Shown: one piece after another, positions 1 to 5,431 of the stretch
How positions within the stretch are numbered: position 1 is the stretch's first letter
Layout of the letters: every line of letters begins with the position of its first letter
Origin: CAZJPD01 sp964547795
Lineage (GTDB): Bacteria > Pseudomonadota > Alphaproteobacteria > Rickettsiales > Midichloriaceae
Assembly: GCA_964547795.1 (NCBI GenBank)
Contig: CAZJPD010000042.1
Span: 1-6,686 of the forward strand
Length of the DNA: 6,686 nt
Direction of reading: 5' to 3'
Made by a program: the position numbers and the translations under genes
Notes under the pieces: model-generated
Database searches by the model: none
The model's input: only the letters and a program-made list of their open reading frames with translations
Told to the model about the DNA's origin: nothing

Positions 1-268
1 TATTTAACATTTTTAGCTTTTGGTTTATTAGGTTTATAAGTGCAGAAATATGAAATGGCTTCTGTAAATCAGATGATGGCTTGTGTGAAATTGTTATAAT
101 GACTGAGAAATCTTCACAGTGCATAACCTTTTCATCTACAATAACCAAAATACCCTTGGTGTTTACCTGACTCAGATTATTTACAGTTAAAACGCCAAGT
201 TTTTTATATAATTCTAAACCCTTTAAAGCATATTCTATGTAATTATTATCACTAAATACAATTATCAT
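1..268 (-). CDS. Partial hypothetical protein with a degenerate receiver-like N-terminus; C-terminus beyond window
   Basis: An ATG at 268-266 on the minus strand opens a frame with no stop for 89 codons up to the window edge, so only the N-terminus is visible. The protein starts MIIVFSDNNYIEYALKGLEL. It alternates hydrophobic strands (VLTV near 27, ILVIVDEK at 40-47, SVIITI at 55-60) with helices, and has a KPF triplet at 70-72 followed by an amphipathic helix (HISALINLINQKL). That order resembles the last half of a response-regulator receiver domain, where a conserved Lys-Pro precedes the final helix. No clear phosphoacceptor aspartate in the usual context is visible, so any receiver fold would be degenerate. 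I do not recognise the gene. The start lies 18 bases beyond the bamE stop on the same strand, which suggests co-transcription with ffh and bamE. What follows residue 89 (for example a DNA-binding domain) would settle its class. Confidence 0.7.
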   Translation of the reverse strand, partial: MIIVFSDNNYIEYALKGLELYKKLGVLTVNNLSQVNTKGILVIVDEKVMHCEDFSVIITISHKPSSDLQKPFHISALINLINQKLKMLN

Positions 269-286
269 ATTTACTGCTTACAGTAG

Positions 287-745
287 CTATTTTACAGATC
301 CTTGTTGTGCTTGTGAGCTAAATTTACCAACATTTTCAAGGACTTGTTTAAAGACACCAAATTTATTCCCCTCAAAGGTTATCTTTTCCGCATCATAACT
401 CAAAGATTTAGCATCACTTTTAGCATAAACTTTTACATCATTTACAATATCCTTTTTATCAAACTTTATTGATATGATGTTTTGCTTCTTCAACTTAGGA
501 GTGAAAAATGCTACCTGCTTATATTGACGCTCCATGTAATAATATGCTTTTGGTGCAAAGCTGGACTTAGTGGTAGGCTCACCTAATATATCAATGACTT
601 CTTGTTTTGAAGTTTTATTTACTTTAATTAAATCCAGTTTACTTTTATTGATTAAATAACCGGTATTTTCCAAGCTCTTATTACATGAAACAAGAGAAAA
701 AATGGATATCAAAAATAATGTTATTTTAAGTGTTCTATTTTTCAT
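287..745 (-). CDS. bamE: BamE (SmpA/OmlA family) outer-membrane assembly lipoprotein
   Basis: BamE is an accessory lipoprotein of the BAM complex, which folds beta-barrel proteins into the outer membrane; it faces the periplasm. From the ATG at 745 the protein has 152 residues. It begins with a classic lipoprotein signal: MKNR, a hydrophobic core (ITLFLISIF) and the lipobox LVSC with the lipidated Cys at residue 21. The mature part carries the SmpA/BamE pattern: a Gly-Tyr-Leu segment, then LDLIKVNKTSKQEVIDILGE, where the helix ends in LGEPT, then a Tyr-rich strand (AYYYMERQ) and a final strand (IISIKFDKKDIV). The frame is open for 32 further basic codons up to 841. I chose the internal ATG because a 32-residue lysine/arginine leader would bury the signal peptide. 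No good Shine-Dalgarno precedes either start. The gene lies in a tight minus-strand group after ffh. Family assignment is firm; the start is less sure. Confidence 0.8.
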   Translation of the reverse strand: MKNRTLKITLFLISIFSLVSCNKSLENTGYLINKSKLDLIKVNKTSKQEVIDILGEPTTKSSFAPKAYYYMERQYKQVAFFTPKLKKQNIISIKFDKKDIVNDVKVYAKSDAKSLSYDAEKITFEGNKFGVFKQVLENVGKFSSQAQQGSVK

Positions 746-841
746 ATCTTTATTATTTTTATTTCTTTTTGCACTTTTCTTCCTTCTTTTTAAGTTATCC
801 TTCAAAGCTTGAGATAAGGTTTGTAGTTTTTTTTCCTTCAT
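746..841 (-). other. Basic 32-codon leader in frame with bamE, overlapping the ffh stop by ATGA
   Basis: Upstream of the chosen bamE start the same frame continues without a stop to an ATG at 841-839. This ATG overlaps the ffh TGA (840-838) as ATGA, a typical translational-coupling arrangement. The 32 residues begin MKEKKLQTLSQALKDNLKRR and are very rich in Lys and Arg, ending in NKNNKD just before the BamE signal peptide. The stretch is either a small independent protein whose stop has been lost, so that it now reads into bamE, or an N-terminal extension of BamE. From memory, short basic alphaproteobacterial proteins with a leucine-x-asparagine-leucine-x-R-R-K pattern exist, and this leader resembles them; I could not check this. 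Either way the overlap suggests ribosomes finishing ffh can re-initiate here. Confidence 0.45.
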
Positions 842-2202
842 AAAGGCTTACCATCATATTTGCTACCTATCATACTTTCAAACTTTCTTAAATCCTTTTT
901 ATCAAAATTACCAATCTTTTTTATCATTCTTTGCATTTCAAAAAACTGTTTCAAAAGTTTATTAATATCCCAAACTGAAGTTCCTGAACCTTTTGCAACT
1001 CTAGTTTTCCTTGAAGCATTCATTAATTTGGGAAACATTTTTTCCTTTCTTGTCATAGAATCTATTATTGCCTCTTGCTTTGTAATTATGTTGGGATTCA
1101 ACTTATCTGCACCTAATTTTGCCTTGATGCTTTTTAAGCCTGGCAACATGCCCATCAAAGAGGAAATACCTCCCATCTTTTTCAGATTTTTTAATTGCTT
1201 ACGTAAATCTTCCATATCAAAAATTCCCTTTTGCATTCTTTTTGTAAGTTGCTCTACTTCCTCCTCATTTAGCACATCAGCAGCTTTTTCGACTAGAGTT
1301 ACTACATCACCTATGTCCAAAATTCTTGATGCTATCCTTTCTGGGTGAAATTTTTCAAAATCCGAAATTTTTTCTCCATGTCCAATAAATTTGATAGGAC
1401 ATCCGGTAATATGTTTAACACTAAGTGCTGCACCACCTCTAGCATCTGCATCCACCCTAGTTAATATTATTCCTGATAAATCAACTGCATCATGGAATTG
1501 TTTAGCACTGTTGACAGCATCCTGCCCAGCCATAGAGTCGGCTACCAAAAGGGTCTCCATAGGAGTAGAAACCTTTTTTATTTCTACGATTTCATCGATT
1601 AGTTTTTCATCTGTGTGCAATCTACCAGCAGTATCTAAAATAATTACATCAAAAAGGTTCGTCTTCCCCTCATTTATCGCCCCTTTTACTATCTCTACAG
1701 GCTCTTGTTCTTCAATAATAGGTAATGTTTCAATTGATACTTGCTTTCCCAAAACTTCCAGCTGTTTCTGTGCTGCAGGTCTATAAGTATCCAACGACAC
1801 CAACAGCACCTTTTTCTTATGCTTTTTTCTCAAGTAGATAGCAAGTTTTGCTGCTGTAGTCGTCTTACCTACCCCTTGTAATCCAATTAGCATAACAACG
1901 GCAGGTGGGGTAGTTTTTAGGTTAATCTCGTTATTTTCAGTTTGAAGTGTATTTATTAATTCGTCATGAACAATTTTTACTATCATTTGCCCAGGAGTAA
2001 TGCTTTTTAGCACTTCTGTGCCTAAAGCTTTTTGTCTAACACTATCGATAAAATCTTTTGTTACACCCAATGCTACATCTGCTTCTAACATTGCTATTCT
2101 TATCTCACGTAACGCCGTATTTAAATCAGATTCTGAAATACTTCCTTTGCGTTTGATTTTGTCAAAAATTTTTGTAAGATTTTCTCCTAATAAAGAAAAC
2201 AT
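838..2202 (-). CDS. ffh: Signal recognition particle protein Ffh (SRP54 GTPase)
   Basis: Ffh binds SRP RNA and the signal sequences of nascent membrane proteins and, with the receptor FtsY, delivers ribosomes to the inner membrane using GTP. From the ATG at 2202 it has 454 residues, a normal family length. The helical N domain spans roughly 1-95. The G domain follows, with P-loop GLQGVGKTT (107-115), DTYRPAA (138-144), DTAGR (190-194), TRVD (248-251, in the place of the more usual TKxD) and closing motif GHGEK (274-278). The M domain begins near 320, with the flexible MGGISSLMGMLPG loop (343-355) and the RNA-binding segment SRKTRVAKGSGTSV (397-410). The frame is open up to 2280, but residues before MFSLLGENL do not fit the family, and TAGGG at 2210-2206 supports this start. 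The stop overlaps the next reading frame by ATGA. Confidence 0.97.
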   Translation of the reverse strand: MFSLLGENLTKIFDKIKRKGSISESDLNTALREIRIAMLEADVALGVTKDFIDSVRQKALGTEVLKSITPGQMIVKIVHDELINTLQTENNEINLKTTPPAVVMLIGLQGVGKTTTAAKLAIYLRKKHKKKVLLVSLDTYRPAAQKQLEVLGKQVSIETLPIIEEQEPVEIVKGAINEGKTNLFDVIILDTAGRLHTDEKLIDEIVEIKKVSTPMETLLVADSMAGQDAVNSAKQFHDAVDLSGIILTRVDADARGGAALSVKHITGCPIKFIGHGEKISDFEKFHPERIASRILDIGDVVTLVEKAADVLNEEEVEQLTKRMQKGIFDMEDLRKQLKNLKKMGGISSLMGMLPGLKSIKAKLGADKLNPNIITKQEAIIDSMTRKEKMFPKLMNASRKTRVAKGSGTSVWDINKLLKQFFEMQRMIKKIGNFDKKDLRKFESMIGSKYDGKPL

Positions 2203-2205
2203 GAA

Positions 2206-2210
2206 CCCTA
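2206..2210 (-). promoter_or_regulatory. Ribosome binding site of ffh
   Basis: On the minus strand TAGGG stands three bases before the ATG at 2202. This is close, but it is the only Shine-Dalgarno-like site nearby. Together with the family's MFSLLGENLT opening it decides the start against the 26-codon upstream extension of the frame. Confidence 0.55.
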
Positions 2211-2230
2211 TACACCGATAAACAACAAGT

Positions 2231-2243
2231 ATGGTAATACCAT
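2231..2243. repeat. 13-bp palindrome ATGGTA-A-TACCAT upstream of ffh
   Basis: The arms ATGGTA and TACCAT are perfect reverse complements around a single A. The site lies in the 92-base gap between the lipB stop and the ffh start, 28 bases ahead of the ffh ATG. A near-identical architecture (ATGTTA-G-TAACAT) lies just ahead of lipB at 2982-2994. A role as operator or small RNA hairpin is speculation. Confidence 0.5.
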
Positions 2244-2294
2244 GTTGCAGTGAAGTAAATAAAAAATAACGAATTAGCACACTTGTAAAATTAG

Positions 2295-2963
2295 CTAATA
2301 TACTTCACATTCCTTTCCCAAAAGACAACCGAACTCTTCTAAAAACTTTTCCTTAATAATTTGATCTAGTTGCTTATAATTAAATAACTTATCTTTTTCT
2401 AGTTCCATGGATGTCATCGTACAGTTTGGAATTCCACAAGGAAGAATATAATTAAAAAATTTCATATCAGTGTTCACGTTTATGGCAACACCATGATAAG
2501 AAACCCATTTCTTCAGTTTTATTCCTATAGATACGATTTTTTTCTTTAACTTATTATCCTCTATCCATATACCAATATTTTCATCATCCATTTTAGCTAT
2601 AATCCCGTTTTGTTCTAAGATACTTATCACACATTTTCCAAGTTTTTTAATAAAGAGTTTTAAATCAGGCTGACCTCTGAATACTTTATTTAAGTCTAGC
2701 ATAATATAGACAATCCTCTGTCCTGGTCCATGGTATGTAAACTTACCACCTCTATCCGTGTAATAATATGGCACATCGATCTTTTTAAGTATCTCTACAT
2801 CACTTGCACTTCTACCAGCTGTATAAATACTTGGATGTTCTAAAAGCCAAATTACTTGATTATCAGTACCTTCAATGATTTTATCTACCTTCTCCTTCAT
2901 ATAATCTAAGGCAAAGTCATAACTAATGCTACGATACGAGTAGACAAAATCAATCTGTTCCAT
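2295..2963 (-). CDS. lipB: Octanoyl-[acyl-carrier-protein]:protein N-octanoyltransferase LipB
   Basis: LipB transfers the octanoyl group from acyl carrier protein to a lysine of lipoyl domains, the first step of endogenous lipoate synthesis; LipA then inserts sulfur. The targets are pyruvate and 2-oxoglutarate dehydrogenases and the glycine cleavage system, in the cytoplasm. The 222-residue length is typical. Family signatures appear in order: LLEHPSIYTAGRS (40-52), the TDRGGKFTYHGPGQ box (69-82), GIWI (131-134), KIVSIGIKLKKWVSYHG (142-158) with the expected catalytic lysine K142, INVN (161-164) and LPCGIP (174-179) with the catalytic cysteine C176. Both catalytic residues of the Cys/Lys dyad are therefore present. 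The ATG at 2963 puts the N-terminus where the family starts, though no Shine-Dalgarno is visible. A 13-bp palindrome lies 18 bases upstream. ffh follows on the same strand after 92 bases. Confidence 0.95.
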   Translation of the reverse strand: MEQIDFVYSYRSISYDFALDYMKEKVDKIIEGTDNQVIWLLEHPSIYTAGRSASDVEILKKIDVPYYYTDRGGKFTYHGPGQRIVYIMLDLNKVFRGQPDLKLFIKKLGKCVISILEQNGIIAKMDDENIGIWIEDNKLKKKIVSIGIKLKKWVSYHGVAINVNTDMKFFNYILPCGIPNCTMTSMELEKDKLFNYKQLDQIIKEKFLEEFGCLLGKECEVY

Positions 2964-2981
2964 TTTATCAAGGCAATTGAG

Positions 2982-2994
2982 ATGTTAGTAACAT
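2982..2994. repeat. 13-bp palindrome ATGTTA-G-TAACAT upstream of lipB
   Basis: Perfect 6-bp arms flank one G, 18 bases before the lipB ATG. It shares the form ATG-K-TA-N-TA-M-CAT with the palindrome ahead of ffh. Function unknown; an operator is one possibility, chance in AT-rich DNA another. Confidence 0.5.
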
Positions 2995-2995
2995 T

Positions 2996-3038
2996 TTAGT
3001 TGTACATAACAGAACACAGGAGAGCCATATACAACTAA
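2996..3038. repeat. 9-bp inverted repeat TTAGTTGTA / TACAACTAA enclosing 25 bases
   Basis: The left arm is 2996-3004 and the right arm 3030-3038; they are perfect reverse complements. The loop contains a purine-rich AGAACACAGGAGAGCC stretch. The element lies directly beside the lipB-proximal palindrome and before the GC-rich repeat cluster. It could be a hairpin in the lipB leader or the ends of a tiny non-autonomous insertion; neither is proven. Confidence 0.5.
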
Positions 3039-3064
3039 GGTATAGATATTTTAACTTTTTTATT

Positions 3065-3220
3065 CCGTCATCACAAGGTTGCAACTTCTTATCCCCGTCA
3101 TCACGAGATCGCAACAGCGATCGTGGTGATCCAGAGATTGCCACACTCACTCTGTGAGTTCGCAATGACAGGGCAGGAGGATGGATTGCCACGCCTACTG
3201 CTATAGCTCGTAATGACGAA
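3065..3220. repeat. GC-rich palindromic repeat cluster, Rickettsiales-type dispersed element
   Basis: The cluster is visibly richer in G+C than its flanks. Two direct copies of CCGTCATCAC plus a GCAAC tail begin at 3065 and 3095, exactly 30 bases apart. The second copy leads into a hairpin (3100-3130): ATCAC, GATCGC, loop AACA, GCGATC, GTGAT, with a small internal mismatch. A second hairpin (3137-3166) pairs ATTGC with GCAAT and ACTCAC with GTGAGT around TCT. A third, decayed unit starts at GATTGCC (3184) and ends at CGTAATGACG (3209-3218). Units of the form GATTGCCAC...CGCAATGAC recall dispersed palindromic elements known in Rickettsiales genomes. Minus-strand translation gives the familiar repeat-like SPRSLLRSRDD. 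There is no transposase; it is probably an accumulation of non-autonomous repeat copies. Confidence 0.7.
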
Positions 3221-3391
3221 AATATATTAATGATATGTCCCAACCTTTGTGTGATAAGCTATATAACCCAAGCCCCCCTTTTCACGATCTAACAAACACA
3301 ACAAAGATTTTGTACCCAAGCAGAGCAACAACACATGAGACCCTATAGGAAGCTAAACTATATACCTGTTCTTTTCAAACTATAAAAAAAC

Positions 3392-3859
3392 TTATCTGAT
3401 TACTGTCACTGCCCTTCTATTTTTTGCTAAATCTTCCTTAGAATCACCAATTACAGCAGGTCTTTCTTTACCAAAGCTAATTACAGTCAACCGACTTGGA
3501 TTAATACCATGTTGCACCAAATACTCCTTTACAGTATTCGCCCGTCTTTCACCAAGAGCTAAGTTATACTCAATTGTACCTCTTTTATCACAATGACCCT
3601 CAATAACAAAATTAAGATGTGAGTACTCTCTCATAAAATTTACCTGTTTATCGAGAATAGCTTCACTTTGGCTAGATAGGTCTGAATTATCAAAGGCAAA
3701 AAATACCTTGCTTCCAACTTTGTTTTCAAATTCTTCAAAGGCTACAGGAGATGCTGTACTTACTCCATACTCCCCACTGGAACTTTCTTGTGATTTATGA
3801 GTACACCCAATCACTCCAAATAAAGCTATTGAGCAAATAGTCAGTAGTACTTTTTTCAT
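3392..3859 (-). CDS. pal: Peptidoglycan-associated lipoprotein Pal
   Basis: Pal is an outer-membrane lipoprotein that binds peptidoglycan from the periplasm and, with TolA/TolB, keeps the envelope layers joined during division. The protein has 155 residues, usual for Pal. It begins with a lipoprotein signal (MKKVLLTICSIALFGVIGC) with the lipidated Cys at 19. A short Ser-rich linker follows, then an OmpA-like C-terminal domain from about 50. It includes VFFAFDNSDLS (52-62), the IEGHCDKRGTIEYNLALGER core (86-105), RRANTVKEYL (105-114) and the closing NRRAVTVI (147-154), matching the peptidoglycan-binding pattern. Pal usually has GHxDxRGT; here the residue after GH is Cys90. The start has the best Shine-Dalgarno of the window. 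A TTGACT hexamer at 3921-3916 on the minus strand could be a -35 box, but no convincing -10 follows. The gene stands alone beside the repeat-filled gap. Confidence 0.95.
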   Translation of the reverse strand: MKKVLLTICSIALFGVIGCTHKSQESSSGEYGVSTASPVAFEEFENKVGSKVFFAFDNSDLSSQSEAILDKQVNFMREYSHLNFVIEGHCDKRGTIEYNLALGERRANTVKEYLVQHGINPSRLTVISFGKERPAVIGDSKEDLAKNRRAVTVIR

Positions 3860-3864
3860 TTAAT

Positions 3865-3869
3865 CCCTC
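3865..3869 (-). promoter_or_regulatory. Ribosome binding site of pal
   Basis: GAGGG on the minus strand stands five bases (ATTAA) before the pal ATG. It is a strong Shine-Dalgarno in a window where most genes have none, consistent with high expression of Pal. Confidence 0.75.
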
Positions 3870-3931
3870 GTAATTTTATATTCATTTCTTTAAGGCTACT
3901 ACCTTATGTTCTTTTAGTCAAATACTTAAAT

Positions 3932-4114
3932 TTAATTATTAAAATTAATCCGAATTGTACTTAAGGAGTAAGAAATCAATAAATCATGATAAACAAAAAG
4001 TTTGTCGTTTCTGAATTGATAACTTATCAAAACAACTAAAAGATTGGAAAAGATATTAACGGGGCAACAATGGTGTGCTAAAGCACCTAATACTTTTTGT
4101 ATCTTATTTTTCAC
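3932..4114 (-). CDS. Doubtful 60-codon ORF, possible small membrane protein or remnant
   Basis: A GTG at 4114, five bases past the final stop of the glutamine-synthetase relic, opens a 60-codon frame on the same strand. Residues 7-32 (starting KVLGALAHHCCPVNIFSNLL) are hydrophobic enough for one membrane segment and contain an HHCCP cluster, a possible metal or redox motif. The rest is rich in Tyr, Ser and Asn and shows no pattern I recognise. No Shine-Dalgarno is visible. The segment encoding HHCCP overlaps a small hairpin (GTGC-TTTA-GCAC). It could be a real small protein, the decayed start of a longer gene, or chance in AT-rich DNA. I include it only because of its position and the Cys pair. 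Confidence 0.22.
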   Translation of the reverse strand: MKNKIQKVLGALAHHCCPVNIFSNLLVVLISYQFRNDKLFVYHDLLISYSLSTIRINFNN

Positions 4115-4119
4115 TTTTT

Positions 4120-4998
4120 TTAGATGTTTTCTGTATAGATGTTTTTCTCCAAGATTTTGCCATATATTTTATCTAGTATATAATTCTTCTTTGCACTACT
4201 TGGAGTATCATATAGCTCAGTGAGATTATATTGATTATCAGTTGCGTTTCCATATATTCTATCTATGGAGTGATCTGTATGTTTCGTACCACCTATAGAT
4301 GCAAGCAAAAGGAAAAATATAATTTTTTGAGGATTACACGATGCAGAAGGGATTCTAAACTCAATGCGTCTATTATACACATTGCTTTCAGGTATTCTAA
4401 CAGCAGTAGTTCTATTATTGCCTCCCCAACTAACATTGATAGGAGCCATAAAATTAGGGATAAATCTATCATATTCTTCTAAACTATCTCCACAGATAAA
4501 GTAAAGAGATTGATTTAACATCAACAACACAGCACTAATAACACTATTTAGTAACTTATTGGTGCTTATTGTTCCTTCTGAAAAAATATTACGTTCTCCC
4601 TAATCATGTAGACTAAGATGAAAGTGCATGCTTGACCCATAGTCGTTCTTGAATGGCTTGGGATCAAATAGTATTTCTGACCCTAACTTCTCTGCAGTGG
4701 AAACTAAATTAGATTTTATTGCATCAATACTATTTAGCAATCTTGAAATGTTTGAAGTATGATTTATTTGTATTTCAAACTGGCTTAATCCTTTTTCTTC
4801 TTCAAGTATTATACCATTTGCCCCAAGTTCTTTTTTAAAGTTTCCTACCTCTTTTATAGCTACTAACTTCTTACCTTGATCTCGCAAATAAAATTCTATC
4901 TCTACTCCAAATTTGGGAATGATGCTAAACCGTCTATCTAGTACACCAGTTAATTTATCGATCTCTTGACTAAAATCTTCTAACTCTAACAAACTCAT
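4120..4998 (-). pseudogene. Glutamine-synthetase-like protein interrupted by one in-frame TAG
   Basis: Two frames separated by one TAG (4602-4600) lie in the same phase and together read as a glutamine-synthetase catalytic domain of 292 codons. Before the stop are the metal-binding GVEIEF (31-36), SQFEIQ (72-77), DPKPF (112-116) and SSMHFHLSL (122-130). After it come GERNIF, then YDRFIPNFMAPINVSWGGNN (176-195), RTTAVRIP (196-203), RRIEFRIPSASCNP (210-223) and a LYD-P segment near the end. The stop replaces one codon in the variable loop after HLSLHD, so nothing else is lost there. The N-terminal beta-grasp domain and the extreme C-terminus of standard GlnA (about 450 residues) are absent. The flap motif reads FMAP where active enzymes have YEAP, so the catalytic flap glutamate is Met. 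It therefore was probably not an ordinary glutamine synthetase even before the stop. It lies 29 bases after the lipoprotein gene on the same strand. A sequencing error or readthrough at TAG is possible. Confidence 0.85.
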
Positions 4999-5027
4999 GA
5001 TTTATTATAAAATCACATCAATGATAT

Positions 5028-5309
5028 TTACTTTTTCCTCATTTCTTTAGGGACTTCAGGCATATTCTTCAAGGAATTTTTTTTATCCTTATCATATACT
5101 TCAATCACCTCTTCTGAATTCACAAAAGGGTTTTTCGGTATCTTTATTTTATAGCCTCCATTTTTTATAAACTCGTTATCTCTTGGAGACCTTTTATTCT
5201 TAAAATTTTCTTGCATCGTCCCGTATTTACTTCTACTACCATTTCCCGAGCAGCCAAAAAGAAATATCAGTAAGAGCAACAATAGGCAATTTTTCACAAA
5301 TCCGACCAT
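5028..5309 (-). CDS. Small lipoprotein of unknown function
   Basis: The frame is open from 5372, but the ATG at 5309 gives a clean lipoprotein signal: MVGFVKNC, a run of six leucines and the lipobox LFGC with Cys at residue 20. A GTG four codons further in (5297) would give an even shorter signal (VKNCLLLLLLIFLFGC) and is an alternative start. The mature part is about 73 residues, hydrophilic, and rich in Lys, Asn and Pro. It starts with a Gly/Ser linker, contains GGYKIKIPKNPFVNSEEVIE near the middle and ends in PKEMRKK. I recognise no domain. It is divergent from rseP across 122 bases, which must hold promoters for both; no convincing hexamer pair stands out, though TATAAA occurs on the minus strand near 5330. 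The glutamine-synthetase relic follows on the same strand, so the two were probably co-transcribed. Confidence 0.75.
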   Translation of the reverse strand: MVGFVKNCLLLLLLIFLFGCSGNGSRSKYGTMQENFKNKRSPRDNEFIKNGGYKIKIPKNPFVNSEEVIEVYDKDKKNSLKNMPEVPKEMRKK

Positions 5310-5431
5310 ATTTTTACAATTTGGATTTATAATAATCCTAAGGGTCTCAAAGTAAAAGGCAATACTTTTCAATTGTAAATTCAGTTATTTATTGCTATTT
5401 ACTAAATTTAATAAAATATATTTTACTCTTA

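Larger units (their letters stand above)
2964..3391. other. 428-base gene-free region between pal and lipB
   Basis: This stretch holds, from left to right, a 13-bp palindrome (2982-2994), a 9-bp inverted repeat around 25 bases (2996-3038), a GC-richer palindromic repeat cluster (about 3065-3220), and an AT-rich remainder (3221-3391) in which I see no gene. The remainder contains the 8-mer ACCCAAGC twice (3266-3273 and 3314-3321), a C run at 3273-3278 and an A7 tract at 3383-3389, which is T7 in the direction of pal transcription, without a clear preceding hairpin. I find no tRNA, tmRNA, RNase P or SRP RNA signature in it. A 91-codon minus-strand frame (2968-3243) crosses the repeats but looks like translated repeat, not a gene. 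Confidence 0.7.

Noticed and set aside
860..1348. 162-codon plus-strand frame
   Set aside because: It is antisense to ffh, whose motifs are intact throughout; its composition is that of a shadow frame.
1391..1786. 131-codon plus-strand frame
   Set aside because: It lies wholly opposite the G domain of ffh and shows no family pattern.
2000..2221. 73-codon plus-strand frame
   Set aside because: It is antisense to the N domain of ffh, with no start signal or recognisable protein pattern.
2235..2249. 15-base identity (TAATACCATGTTGCA) with the pal coding sequence at 3502-3516
   Set aside because: It is a single short match, one copy inside a conserved coding segment and without extended flanking similarity; most likely chance in AT-biased DNA.
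2203..2280. 26-codon N-terminal extension of Ffh
   Set aside because: The family begins at MFSLLGEN, a TAGGG site precedes that ATG, and the extension contains the palindrome and no family residues.
2968..3243. 91-codon minus-strand frame upstream of lipB
   Set aside because: It is translated palindromic repeat (SPRSLLRSRDD-like text) and extends into unrelated sequence at both ends.
3241..3391. Possible SRP RNA, 6S RNA or tmRNA near pal
   Set aside because: I found no GGAAG-type SRP tetraloop context, no long 6S-like rod pairing between the ends, and no tRNA-like 3' end with CCA.
4073..4087. Hairpin GTGC-TTTA-GCAC as a terminator
   Set aside because: The stem is only about four pairs. The T run lies several bases away and only on the plus strand, where no gene precedes it.
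4231..4482. 83-codon plus-strand frame
   Set aside because: It is antisense to the 3' half of the glutamine-synthetase-like relic.
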